Positions 1-8,023 of a stretch of 64,000 nucleotides of DNA are shown piece by piece. Below the pieces are notes generated by a model. That model saw only the letters and a list, made by a program, of their open reading frames with translations. It did not search any database and was not told where the DNA came from. The position numbers and the translations under genes were made by a program. Position 1 is the stretch's first letter. The number at the start of each line of letters is the position of its first letter. Source of the DNA: Archangium violaceum Cb vi76 (GTDB lineage: Bacteria; Myxococcota; Myxococcia; Myxococcales; Myxococcaceae); the NCBI RefSeq assembly GCF_000733295.1, contig NZ_JPMI01000209.1:1-64000 (forward strand), given 5' to 3'.

Positions 1-14
1 TGCCTGTCCCGGTT

Positions 15-104
15 CTCCAACCCGTGGCTCACAGTGTGGACAGTGGGTTCAACCCGGGTGCACCCGAAACCCTCACCCCGTCCCTCTCCCGAGGGGAGAG
101 GGGG
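15..104. repeat. Dispersed intergenic repeat, copy 1
   Basis: A stretch of about 90 bases is clearly similar to bases 43118-43208, with shared blocks such as CTCCAACCCGT, TTCAACCCGGGT and CCCTCACCCCGTCCCTCTCCC-type sequence. The 3' part forms a hairpin (CCCTCTCCC at 82-90 pairing with GGGAGAGGG at 94-102). Both copies lie just downstream of a minus-strand gene. No U-rich tract follows, so a terminator role is uncertain. Confidence 0.7.
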
Positions 105-132
105 AAAATGGCCGCGTGACAGCGCATCTTGC

Positions 133-1383
133 TCAGAAGATCGCGTGCTCCGCGAGGAGCACCGCGAGCCCCAGCACGAAGCTGACGAGCGTGATGGGGA
201 GGCCCACGCGCAGGTAACCAAGGAAGCTGAGCTCGGCCTTGCCGCGAGCGGCCTCGAAGACGATGAGGTTGGCCACGCTGCCCACGAGGGTGAGATTTCC
301 AGCCAGCGTGGAGCCGAGCGCCAGCACATGCCAGCCCAGCACGGGATCATGCAGGGTGGGCACCCAGGCGCGCGCCAGCATGACGAAGGGCACGTTGCTG
401 AAGAGGTTGGAGGCCACGAGCGTCAACCCGGCGAAGCCGAGCGTCTCGCGCCAGGGCGGCCCGGACATGAAGGGCGAGAAGACGCGGTAGATGTCATCCG
501 CCCAGCCGGCCTTGTTGACGCCGTAGACGACCACGAAGAGGCAGGCGAAGAAGAGCAGCAGGACGTAGTCCACGCGCTCGATGGCCTGGCGGGGAGGGGC
601 GCGGCGGGAGAGCGTCATCACCACCGCGGCGCCGGCCAGGGCGCTCCAGCTCATGGGCAGGCCGATGAAGAAGGCGGCGACCACGCCCACGAGCGTGGCG
701 AGCGCGAGCCCGAGCAGCGGCCGATCCACGGGAGGCGGAGGCGGGTGCGTGTCGAAGCGCTCGTGGGAGAGCTGCTCGCGGAAGACGAAGAGGAGCCCGG
801 CGATGACCACGCCGGTGGAGAGCACGGCCGGCAGCGCCATGTAGGCCACGAATTGCGCATAGGGCAGCCCGGAGGCGCCCTGGATGAGCATGTTCTGGGG
901 GTTGCCGGTGAAGGTGGCCACCGAGCCCGAGTTGGAGGCCATGCAGACGGCGAGCAGGTACGGGATGGGGGGCAGGCGCGCGTCCTCGACGACCACGAGC
1001 ACCAGCGGGGTGAGCATCAGACAGAGGGTGTCGTTGACGAGGAAGGCGGAGAGGAAGGCGCTGGTGCAGGCCACGGCCACGAGCAGCAGCCGGGGCGTGT
1101 GGGCCTTCTTCAGCGCCCAGGCACCGGCCGCGCGGAAGAAGGCCGCCTGCGAGAGGTAGTCCGCCATCAGCATCATCCCCAGCAGGAGCACGAGGGTGTC
1201 CATGTCCACGGCGTGCCGGGAGGGATCGGAGCTGTAGTTGAAGACCTCGGAGGGGGCGACGACACCGGCCACCACCATGAGGACGGCGCCCACGAGCGCG
1301 CCTCCGGGGCGATCCAGCCTGGGGAAGGGGAGGCGGATACCGGCGATGAAGACGTAGGTGAACAGGAAGATGGCGAGGGCCAA
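133..1383 (-). CDS. ArsB/NhaD-superfamily anion or cation permease
   Basis: The 416-residue product is a polytopic inner-membrane protein with about ten hydrophobic segments. It belongs by general appearance to the ion transporter (ArsB/NhaD, SLC13-like) superfamily. Two half-repeats are suggested by the polar-glycine stretches ASNSGSVATFTGNPQN (first half) and the GSTLAGNLTLVGSVAN region (second half); these asparagine/glycine-rich hairpins form the substrate site in this superfamily. The substrate cannot be told from sequence: arsenite, citrate, sulfate and Na+/H+ exchange are all known in the group. There is no arsR or arsC nearby, so an arsenic role is not supported. Transcription runs away from rtcA, which starts 66 bases upstream on the other strand. 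Confidence 0.85.
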   Translation of the reverse strand: MALAIFLFTYVFIAGIRLPFPRLDRPGGALVGAVLMVVAGVVAPSEVFNYSSDPSRHAVDMDTLVLLLGMMLMADYLSQAAFFRAAGAWALKKAHTPRLLLVAVACTSAFLSAFLVNDTLCLMLTPLVLVVVEDARLPPIPYLLAVCMASNSGSVATFTGNPQNMLIQGASGLPYAQFVAYMALPAVLSTGVVIAGLLFVFREQLSHERFDTHPPPPPVDRPLLGLALATLVGVVAAFFIGLPMSWSALAGAAVVMTLSRRAPPRQAIERVDYVLLLFFACLFVVVYGVNKAGWADDIYRVFSPFMSGPPWRETLGFAGLTLVASNLFSNVPFVMLARAWVPTLHDPVLGWHVLALGSTLAGNLTLVGSVANLIVFEAARGKAELSFLGYLRVGLPITLVSFVLGLAVLLAEHAIF

Positions 1384-1449
1384 GGCGGGCGGACAGTACC
1401 CGAAAGCCTTCTGCTAGGCTGAGTGGACTTTCTCGGAGGGGGAAGGGGT

Positions 1450-2544
1450 ATGGCAGGCACCGACCGCCACGACGCACCGGTGGATCTCGACGGAAGCGAG
1501 GGAGAGGGGGGAGGACAGATCCTCCGCTCGGCGCTCTCGCTGTCGCTCATCACCGGGAGGCCCTTCCACATGAGGAACGTGAGGGCCAACCGCCAGCCGC
1601 CGGGGTTGAGGCCGCAGCACCTCGCCTGCGTGCGGGGCGCGGAAGCCATCAGCGGGGGACGGAGCGAGGGCGCGGCGGTGGGGGCCTCTGAGCTGCGCTT
1701 CGAGCCGGGGCCGGTGCGCCCGGGCGACTACGTGTTGGAGGTGGGGACGGCGGGCAGCACGCCGCTGCTCTTCCAGTGCCTCTTCTACCCGCTGGCGCTG
1801 GCGGGGGGCGGCTCGCTCACCCTGCGCGGGGGAACGCACCTGCCGCACAGCCCCAGCTACCACTACGTCGTGGGCGTGTGGCTGCCGGTGGTGAAGGCCT
1901 ACGGGCTGAACGCCGCGCTGCGGCTGGTGCACGCGGGCTTCTACCCACAGGGGGCGGGAGAGTTCATCGCCGAGGTGGAGCCGGTGCGGGATCCACCGGG
2001 CCGGGTGGAGCTGCCCTCCCGCGGGACGCTGCGAGACATCGCGGTGGGCTCGTTCGTGGGCGGATTGCCCTTCGGCATCGCGGAGCGGCAGTCCAAGGCG
2101 GCGGTGGCGGCCCTGCGCGAGCGGGGCATCTACAGCCACGCGGAGAACCGGCCGCTGCCGGTGACGCACTCGGTGGGCACGGTGACGTTCATCCTGGCGC
2201 AATTCGAGAACACCATCGCCGGCTTCACGGCCCTGGGAAAGCGGGGGCTTCCGGCGGAGGACGTGGGGCGCGAGGCGGCGGAAGAGGTGGCGCGCTTCAT
2301 GGAGAGCGGGGGCGCATTGGACGAGCACCTCGGAGATCAAATCCTCCTGCCCGCGGCGCTGCTGGCGGCGGGGAAGCTGGGCGCCTCCTCTCCGGGGACG
2401 ACGCGCTACACGGCGGCGCGGGTGACGGATCACCTCACCACGCACGCGTGGCTCATCGAGCACTTCCTGCCCGTGCGCGTCACGGTGGAGCCGGGAGGCG
2501 CGGTCGAGGTCGCTTCCATCCAAGCGCCGGATTCTTCCCCATGA
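1450..2544 (+). CDS. rtcA: RNA 3'-terminal phosphate cyclase RtcA
   Basis: RtcA converts an RNA 3'-phosphate to a 2',3'-cyclic phosphate using ATP. The 364-residue product has the family signature GEGGGQILRSALSLS near the N-terminus, the following RPGLRPQH-like segment (QPPGLRPQHL), and the C-terminal DQILLPAAL...TDHLTTHA region that holds the catalytic histidine. The start at 1450 is preferred over an in-frame ATG at 1423 because GGAGGGGGAAGGGG lies directly upstream and the family signature begins soon after. No rtcB or CARF-type RtcR regulator is visible nearby; instead the stop codon overlaps the next gene's ATG (ATGA at 2541), placing rtcA at the head of a seven-gene coupled chain, an unusual setting for this RNA-repair enzyme. 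Confidence 0.93.
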   Translation: MAGTDRHDAPVDLDGSEGEGGGQILRSALSLSLITGRPFHMRNVRANRQPPGLRPQHLACVRGAEAISGGRSEGAAVGASELRFEPGPVRPGDYVLEVGTAGSTPLLFQCLFYPLALAGGGSLTLRGGTHLPHSPSYHYVVGVWLPVVKAYGLNAALRLVHAGFYPQGAGEFIAEVEPVRDPPGRVELPSRGTLRDIAVGSFVGGLPFGIAERQSKAAVAALRERGIYSHAENRPLPVTHSVGTVTFILAQFENTIAGFTALGKRGLPAEDVGREAAEEVARFMESGGALDEHLGDQILLPAALLAAGKLGASSPGTTRYTAARVTDHLTTHAWLIEHFLPVRVTVEPGGAVEVASIQAPDSSP

Positions 2545-3431
2545 GCTCCATCTCGATGAGACACGCGGTTCCCTTGCCGGGCACGCGCGAGACCCTGGAT
2601 GCACTGATCGCCTTCGATACGAGCCCCGGAGGGACGGGCCACTTTGCATGCGCCAGTTGGTTGTGCGCGCGTCTGGAGGCGCTCGGCTTCGCGTGCCGGC
2701 TTCATCGGCCCCTTGAGGGTGCTCCACCCGTGATCGAAGCGCACCGCCCGGCCCGTGACATGAGCGGGCATGTGGTGATGTACGGCCACTATGACGTGGC
2801 CTCCGCGCCCACTGGAGGACACGGCTGGATGAGCCCGCCCAGGGTGTTGACGGAAGCCGATGGGCGCTGGTTCGCGTTGGGAGTCGCCGACAACAAGGGG
2901 CCACTCGCGGCCCGGCTCGTCGCGCTGGCCGGGCTCGCGCGGACCCCGGCGCTCACTTGGTTCATCCAGGGCGAGGAGGAGACAGGCTCGGCGGCGGCTT
3001 CCCGGGTGTTCGAGGGCCGGTTTCCAGAGCTGGAGGCCGATCTCTGGTTGGAGGAGACCGGCTACCACGACCACGAGGATGGAACGCTTCGGCTCATCGC
3101 GCGTCGGATTGCTCCGGAGCCAGGGTGCAGCGCGCCTCCGGACGTGGCCATGGGGCGCTTGCTCGAGGACCTTCGTGAGCTCGCCGGATGTTGGGGAATT
3201 GGCAGCCGACTCGAGGTCCGTGGTCTGAACAAGGGCGCGGTCGAGGGCGGGTGTCCGTTCAACCGGAACCTGCCCGTGGGAGCGCGTTACCTCGCGCTCG
3301 GCATCAACGACTCCTTCTCCCGCATCCACGCATCCAACGAGTCGGTTCCCTTGTGGACCTTCCCGCTTCATGCCGAGGAGCTCCAGGTGGCATTCCACTG
3401 GGTCGATCAAATGGCACGAGGCATGTCATGA
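2541..3431 (+). CDS. M20-family metallopeptidase with reduced lid domain
   Basis: This 296-residue protein carries the zinc-site motifs of M20 peptidases in order: GHYDV (first histidine with catalytic aspartate), VADNKG (bridging aspartate), GEEETGS (catalytic glutamate pair) and HASNES near the C-terminus (last histidine). Typical M20 enzymes are around 400 residues and contain an inserted dimerisation (lid) domain of about 110 residues. Here the segment between the LEETG region and GGCPFN is far shorter, so the lid is largely absent. The start is the ATG of an ATGA overlap with rtcA; ATGs 12 and more bases downstream are alternatives. Likely an amidohydrolase or dipeptidase acting on a small substrate, which is unknown. 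Confidence 0.85.
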   Translation: MSSISMRHAVPLPGTRETLDALIAFDTSPGGTGHFACASWLCARLEALGFACRLHRPLEGAPPVIEAHRPARDMSGHVVMYGHYDVASAPTGGHGWMSPPRVLTEADGRWFALGVADNKGPLAARLVALAGLARTPALTWFIQGEEETGSAAASRVFEGRFPELEADLWLEETGYHDHEDGTLRLIARRIAPEPGCSAPPDVAMGRLLEDLRELAGCWGIGSRLEVRGLNKGAVEGGCPFNRNLPVGARYLALGINDSFSRIHASNESVPLWTFPLHAEELQVAFHWVDQMARGMS

Positions 3432-5530
3432 CGGCCCTGCCCCGGCTCGACGATGCAACCGTCTGCGCGTACCTCGCACGGCTCGGTCATCCAGCGGTCT
3501 CGGTCGATCTCCAGGGGCTGTCTCGTTTGCGGAAGGCCCACCTCCTCGCGCTGCCGTTCCACAACCTCGGGTTGTTGGCCAATGAAGGGCGTGAGTCAGG
3601 CGTTCCCTCCATCGAAGCCTCCGTGGTGGGCAACATCGCTGGCCTTGGGGGAACCCGTCTCCAATTGACGCCTCCCTTCGTCGCGCTGCTGCGCGCTCTG
3701 GGCTTCGACGCGTGGCTCACGGAGGAGGCCGTGGGGGCCGTCCGCCTTCCAGAGGGGCGCTTCGCCGTCGATGTGGCTCCCGAGGAGTCCGGGCCCACCG
3801 GGCCGGGGCTCGGATCGATCCAGGCCGCCCGGAGGTCCGAGTGGGCGTGGGTCTCGGTTCGGGGTGCCCTCTATCAGCGTGTCGCGGGGGGGCTCACGAC
3901 CACGCGTCCGGTGGTGGGCTGGGCGGCGATGGCCGAGCTGCTGCACTCCACCTTCGGGCTTCCCGAGGATCTGATCGCCCGGGCCCTCCAGGTGCTCCGA
4001 AGACGTATGCCGGACCTTCTCGGAGAGGTCGTGCCTCCTCGCGCGCCCCTTCGTTTCATCCTCTCGCTGGCCGTCACGGATCGAACCGATGGCGTGGGGG
4101 CGCTGCTGCGCTCCGTCGCCGATACCCTCGAGCGGGACCGGCGCCCGGGCGACTCGGTGGGGGTCCTGCTGCTCGATAACGGGCGGACCGGCCAGAGCGG
4201 AAGTGCACTCGAGGCTGTCCTGGCGGAGGCCTGGCAACGAGGGCTCTGGGTGACGCGCGTGGAGGCGCGGAACGAGCTCGGCCGCCTCGCTCCCTTCCAG
4301 CGCTGTGGACTGCTTCCCACCCCATCCTCCGTACCGCTGCCCATCGGCGCCTCTCGCACCCTCCAGGCCTGCCTCCTGCACGAGCACCTCCGGACGGGTG
4401 CCCTCGGCCTGCCATTCCCCGGCAAGGGTGGAGGCCCGGTGGCCGTGTGGATGCTGGACGATGATCTGTCCGTGCAACGGCTGCGCGAGACACCCGAGGG
4501 CTTCCAAGTCGAGCCGGTGGGAGATCTCTTCTCCCGGGCCGAGTCGCTCTGGCTGCATCATCCCGAGGTCTCCATCGTGCTCGGTACCTGCACGGGCGAT
4601 CCGCCCATCCCGGGTTACGCGACCTTCCATGTGCAGACGCGGGATCTGGCCGGCAACCTCCGCATGCTGGCGGACCTGTCCCCCGAGGCGCCCTGGACTC
4701 CCCGGGGTTCTCCTCGCGAGCTACCCGACTACTACTACGACCATGCCCGGGGCTCGTCGGCGCACCTCCAGGCGGTCTTCTCCTGGACTCCTCCGGGGCG
4801 CGCGCCCTGGACGGTCCGCGAGGCCTTCCGGACCCTCTGCGCGGCGTTCACCCGGGTCCCCCACGGGCAGCAGGTCACCCGGCCGCTGACGCATGGCCCC
4901 GTGGGCCACCTCGTCCCGAGCCGCCATCGGGGAGGCAACGCACTGTTCTTCGATCTGGATGCCCTCGTGGCGGCGCCCTATCCCGTGCTGCGCGGTGTGG
5001 ACGGTGTCGTGACCCGCCGCGCCGACACGCTCTGGGCGCACCTCATCGCTCGCGAGCCATTGATCCGCCTCGTCCAGGCGGACCTGGATTTGATGCACGG
5101 CCGGAGGGACGGGGATGGCAGCTCTCCGCTCGCGGAGCAACAGCCGGATCCTCTCGCGCTTCGTGGCTTCGTGGAGGGCCAGGAGCGGGGCGTGGTGCTC
5201 GCACGGCTGTTGGAGCGCGAAGCCGCCATGGAGACCGCTGACGCCGAGCGTGAGGTGGCGGCGCGGCGGGGCTTGCTCGCCCGTGGCCAGGAAGGGGTGC
5301 GTCAGGTGATCGCTGAGGCCCGTGGCGTGCTGGCCCACCCGGAGGCCTGGTGGTGGCGGGAGGAGGGTGATGCGGTGAGCGCCCGGGCCTGCCTCGATGC
5401 ACTGACCCGGCTGGAGACGCTGGCCCGTGCGGTGGACGCGCTCGAGGACCCGGCGCTCCCCGAGCGGCTCGCGGACTTCGCCCGGCACGTGGTCTCGTCC
5501 CTGCCAGACTGGAGGTCCGCATGGGGTTGA
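3428..5530 (+). CDS. Degenerate arylamine N-acetyltransferase-like domain fused to glycosyltransferase
   Basis: The 700-residue product has two parts. Residues ~1-190 resemble arylamine N-acetyltransferases: LRKAHLLALPFHNLG matches the family's H-x3-PFENL segment, GLGGTRLQLTPPFVALL aligns with the RGGxCxExN catalytic motif, and FAVDVA resembles the aspartate region. The catalytic cysteine position is Arg and the following Glu/Asn are Gln/Thr, so acetyl transfer by the classical triad is not possible. Residues ~210-540 look like a GT-A-type glycosyltransferase with an acidic WMLDDDLS motif suitable for nucleotide-sugar/metal binding. The C-terminal ~150 residues are helical and unassigned. ATGA overlap with the upstream peptidase gene; the downstream gene starts inside its last ten bases. 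Confidence 0.7.
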   Translation: MTALPRLDDATVCAYLARLGHPAVSVDLQGLSRLRKAHLLALPFHNLGLLANEGRESGVPSIEASVVGNIAGLGGTRLQLTPPFVALLRALGFDAWLTEEAVGAVRLPEGRFAVDVAPEESGPTGPGLGSIQAARRSEWAWVSVRGALYQRVAGGLTTTRPVVGWAAMAELLHSTFGLPEDLIARALQVLRRRMPDLLGEVVPPRAPLRFILSLAVTDRTDGVGALLRSVADTLERDRRPGDSVGVLLLDNGRTGQSGSALEAVLAEAWQRGLWVTRVEARNELGRLAPFQRCGLLPTPSSVPLPIGASRTLQACLLHEHLRTGALGLPFPGKGGGPVAVWMLDDDLSVQRLRETPEGFQVEPVGDLFSRAESLWLHHPEVSIVLGTCTGDPPIPGYATFHVQTRDLAGNLRMLADLSPEAPWTPRGSPRELPDYYYDHARGSSAHLQAVFSWTPPGRAPWTVREAFRTLCAAFTRVPHGQQVTRPLTHGPVGHLVPSRHRGGNALFFDLDALVAAPYPVLRGVDGVVTRRADTLWAHLIAREPLIRLVQADLDLMHGRRDGDGSSPLAEQQPDPLALRGFVEGQERGVVLARLLEREAAMETADAEREVAARRGLLARGQEGVRQVIAEARGVLAHPEAWWWREEGDAVSARACLDALTRLETLARAVDALEDPALPERLADFARHVVSSLPDWRSAWG

Positions 5531-6570
5531 GCTTCCTGGTCACGGGGGGATACTTCGATGCCTCCGGGGAAGGCGTCGTCTGGCATGTCGACCTGGAGCG
5601 GGAGCGGGCGGAGCCGTTCCTGCGCTGGAGTCCGCCCGTGCATCTCCACGTGCCTCGCAAGGGCTTCTCGGGTGGCTGCCGGATGGGGGAGCACCTGTAC
5701 GTCGCCGCGCACTGCGCCGTGGTCCGGATCGACATATCTCGGGCCGTGGTCTCGGGGGTATTGCACCAGCCGAGCTTCAACGACCTCCACCATGTGGCGG
5801 TCTCGCAAGGGCGTCTGTACATCGCCAACACGGGCCTTGGCGCGGTCGACATCCACGAGCTGGGTGGACGCTTCATCGGCTCGCACGCGTTGCTCCCCGC
5901 CTGGGCGAACCACCGGCGGATGGCGGGCGGAGATCCTTCTGGCTGGTCCGAGGTCCTCGACAGCGGTTGGGATGGTGCGGAGCCAGTGCCGTGGCCGCGG
6001 CAGCGGGACGAGGATGGCTACCATGATCTCGGTGGGAACCGGATCGGCGCGCCGTTCGCCCGGTTGAAGGTTCCGGATCATCTCCATCCCAATCATGTCT
6101 GCGTCACCCCGAGCCAGACGCTGGTGACCTGCCTGTATGACGGCACGGTGCGGGATCTCCGCACCTTCGACACGGTCCTGACGCTCCCGGAGGCCCATCC
6201 TCACGATGGTCTCATCGCGGCCGATGCGTTCTGGACCACGAGCATCGACGGGCTGGTGCGCGCGGTACCGCTGCGGGACGGCCGGGTGATGGGAGAGGCC
6301 GGGACGCGGCTGCGGGTTTTCGAAACGGGCCATGCAGGCTGGTGCCGTGGGCTGTGGAGCGATGGCCGTCTGCTGGCGGTGGGTCTCACGGAGGTACGGC
6401 GGGGCCGTATGCCCCGCCATCGCTGGGCGGACCGGGAACCCGAGGGGACCGAGACCTCCATCCTGTTGTTGGCGCTCCCCGAGGGGCGTCTGCTCGCACG
6501 GGTCGAACTCACGGATGGCGAGCGGCACTCGAAAATCTATAGCATTCTCCCCCTGGGGGAGACTGGATGA
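5521..6570 (+). CDS. Beta-propeller protein (hypothetical)
   Basis: The 349-residue product has no signal peptide and shows a repeated pattern of short beta-strand blocks (for example LYVAAHCAVVRID, LYIANTGLGAVDIHE, TLVTCLYDGTVRDL, AFWTTSIDGLVRAV, LLAVGLTEVRRG), which suggests a six- or seven-bladed propeller. A conserved-looking HPNHVCVTP segment and several histidine-aspartate pairs (NDLHH, HPHDG) recall propellers with a metal or catalytic centre at the hub, such as lactonase-type folds, but I cannot assign a reaction. It starts 10 bases inside the preceding glycosyltransferase fusion gene and ends in an ATGA overlap with the next gene, so it is very probably co-translated with them. Confidence 0.7.
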   Translation: MGLSFLVTGGYFDASGEGVVWHVDLERERAEPFLRWSPPVHLHVPRKGFSGGCRMGEHLYVAAHCAVVRIDISRAVVSGVLHQPSFNDLHHVAVSQGRLYIANTGLGAVDIHELGGRFIGSHALLPAWANHRRMAGGDPSGWSEVLDSGWDGAEPVPWPRQRDEDGYHDLGGNRIGAPFARLKVPDHLHPNHVCVTPSQTLVTCLYDGTVRDLRTFDTVLTLPEAHPHDGLIAADAFWTTSIDGLVRAVPLRDGRVMGEAGTRLRVFETGHAGWCRGLWSDGRLLAVGLTEVRRGRMPRHRWADREPEGTETSILLLALPEGRLLARVELTDGERHSKIYSILPLGETG

Positions 6571-7127
6571 GCCCGCGCCGGAAACAGATCGCAGTCGTGG
6601 GGAGCGCATCGGCGGACGAGAACACCCTGCGGCTCGCGGAAGAGGTGGGTAGGCTGCTCGTCGATCGTGGCCATCGTGTGCTCACCGGCGGCCTCGAGGG
6701 CGTCATGGAGGCCGCAGCGCGTGGCGCCAAGAGCTCTGCCCGCGCGGCGGATGGCGACACGATCGGGGTCTTGCCCACGTTGGATGCCAGCACGGCCAAC
6801 CCCTGGGTGGACATCGTCGTGCCCACGGGGATGAACTTCGCGAGGAACGTCGTGCTCGTGGCCATGTCCGACGCGCTCGTCGCCCTGGGTGGCGGGGCGG
6901 GCACGTTGTCCGAGATCGCGCTCGCCTGGCAGCACCGGATCCCCGTCGTGGCGCTCGACACGGGAGCGGGATGGAGCAGCCGCCTGGGTGGGCAGTCCCT
7001 CGACCATCGCGGCGAGATTCCCATCGCCAAGGCCTGGACCGCCGAGGAGGCGATTGCCCGGGTGGAGGAATTGTTGAGGGGGGCACCTGCCCGGAACCCG
7101 GGCTTCGCGGTGGGGCACCGGCGTTGA
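6567..7127 (+). CDS. LOG/TIGR00725-like Rossmann-fold nucleotide-binding protein
   Basis: The 186-residue product begins with a strand and glycine-rich loop (IAVVGSASADE), contains TGGLEGVMEAAARGA, and has the signature GGGAGTLSEIALAWQ, which matches the lysine-decarboxylase-like (LOG/SLOG) superfamily motif GGxGTxxE and particularly TIGR00725-type proteins. Members bind nucleotides or nucleotide-derived ligands; some cleave nucleoside 5'-monophosphates. The invariant Glu after GT is kept (TLSE). Within this chain it may process or sense a nucleotide co-substrate for the glycosyltransferases, but that is inference from context. The start is fixed by the ATGA overlap with the propeller gene, and its own stop overlaps a TTG start (TTGA). 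Confidence 0.8.
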   Translation: MSPRRKQIAVVGSASADENTLRLAEEVGRLLVDRGHRVLTGGLEGVMEAAARGAKSSARAADGDTIGVLPTLDASTANPWVDIVVPTGMNFARNVVLVAMSDALVALGGGAGTLSEIALAWQHRIPVVALDTGAGWSSRLGGQSLDHRGEIPIAKAWTAEEAIARVEELLRGAPARNPGFAVGHRR

Positions 7128-8023
7128 CCCGCGTGCTCATGCTGCACCGGGTGATGCCGGATCGGCCGATGGCATTCGGCCGGCCCTCGTGCTACCGCCT
7201 GCGCGGCACGGCTCTGACTCCGGAGGAGTTTGATCGGCTACTGGAGGCGGGTCCGTTCCGCTCCCTGGACGAGGTGGTCGAGGCCCTCTCCCGGGGCGAG
7301 CCGCCTCCTCCAGGTCTGGTCCTCACCTTCGATGACGGGTACCGCGAGTGGGTCGAGTATGTCGCTCTCCGGCTCTCCGAGCACCGGGCATCCGCGACCT
7401 TCTTCATCTGCCCGGCGTTCCTCCAGGAGGCCTCGGAGGCCCATCCGGTCGACGTGTTCTACTGGCTCCTGGACCATGCGAGGCGTTCACGATTCGAGCT
7501 CCGGCTCCCGGATGGGACCGTGGCCGGGGGCTCTCTCGAGACCGATGAGGGCAAGACCGCGCTCATCACCGGGAGCTTGAAGCAGTTCGTGGTGGGGGGC
7601 GCGCGCGGAAAGGTTCGCGAGGTGTTGGCGCGCCTGGCCGAGGTGTTGCTCATCGAGGTGCCTGGCGCGCTGCCTCGAATGCTCTATCCATCGGAGCGTG
7701 AGCTGGAAACGCTGCGGATGTCCGGTCACCGGCTCGGAGGGCATGGGATGAGACACCGGCACCTGACGAAGATGAGCGAGGAGGAGGTGTCAACGGAGCT
7801 CTCCGCCTCGGTGGCATGGGTGGCCCGGCTGTCGGGTGGCCGTGCCGTGCCGTTCGCGTACCCTGATGGCGCCTTCGATCTGGCGGTCGCGCGCCGTGTC
7901 GAGCGAGTGGGCGCGTCGTGTGCGCTCACCTGTGTCCCGGGGCCCCTCACACGTGAGTCGGGCCTGTTTCAACTGCCTCGGGAGTTCGTCACGCCCGGGC
8001 ATCCGCTGGTCGTCGCCGGATGA
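7124..8023 (+). CDS. Polysaccharide deacetylase (NodB-homology, CE4) family protein
   Basis: The 299-residue product has the CE4 motif 1 LTFDDGYREW (catalytic base and metal aspartates) and motif 2 GGHGMRHRHL (metal-binding H-x3-H). A downstream FAYPDGAFD segment matches motif 3 (RxPxG/Y type). CE4 enzymes remove N-acetyl groups from chitin-like, peptidoglycan or surface glycan chains; no signal peptide is present, so it may act on a cytoplasmic lipid-linked or nucleotide-linked intermediate. I place the start at TTG 7124, which overlaps the upstream stop as TTGA and gives MTRVLMLHRVMP; a GTG at 7133 or ATG at 7139 are alternatives. It ends in an ATGA overlap with the epimerase gene. Confidence 0.85.
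   Translation: MTRVLMLHRVMPDRPMAFGRPSCYRLRGTALTPEEFDRLLEAGPFRSLDEVVEALSRGEPPPPGLVLTFDDGYREWVEYVALRLSEHRASATFFICPAFLQEASEAHPVDVFYWLLDHARRSRFELRLPDGTVAGGSLETDEGKTALITGSLKQFVVGGARGKVREVLARLAEVLLIEVPGALPRMLYPSERELETLRMSGHRLGGHGMRHRHLTKMSEEEVSTELSASVAWVARLSGGRAVPFAYPDGAFDLAVARRVERVGASCALTCVPGPLTRESGLFQLPREFVTPGHPLVVAG

Noticed and set aside
34-1422. Plus-strand 462-residue frame opposite the permease
   Set aside because: Antisense of a clear polytopic membrane protein; product is Glu/His/Gly/Arg-rich and lacks any domain.
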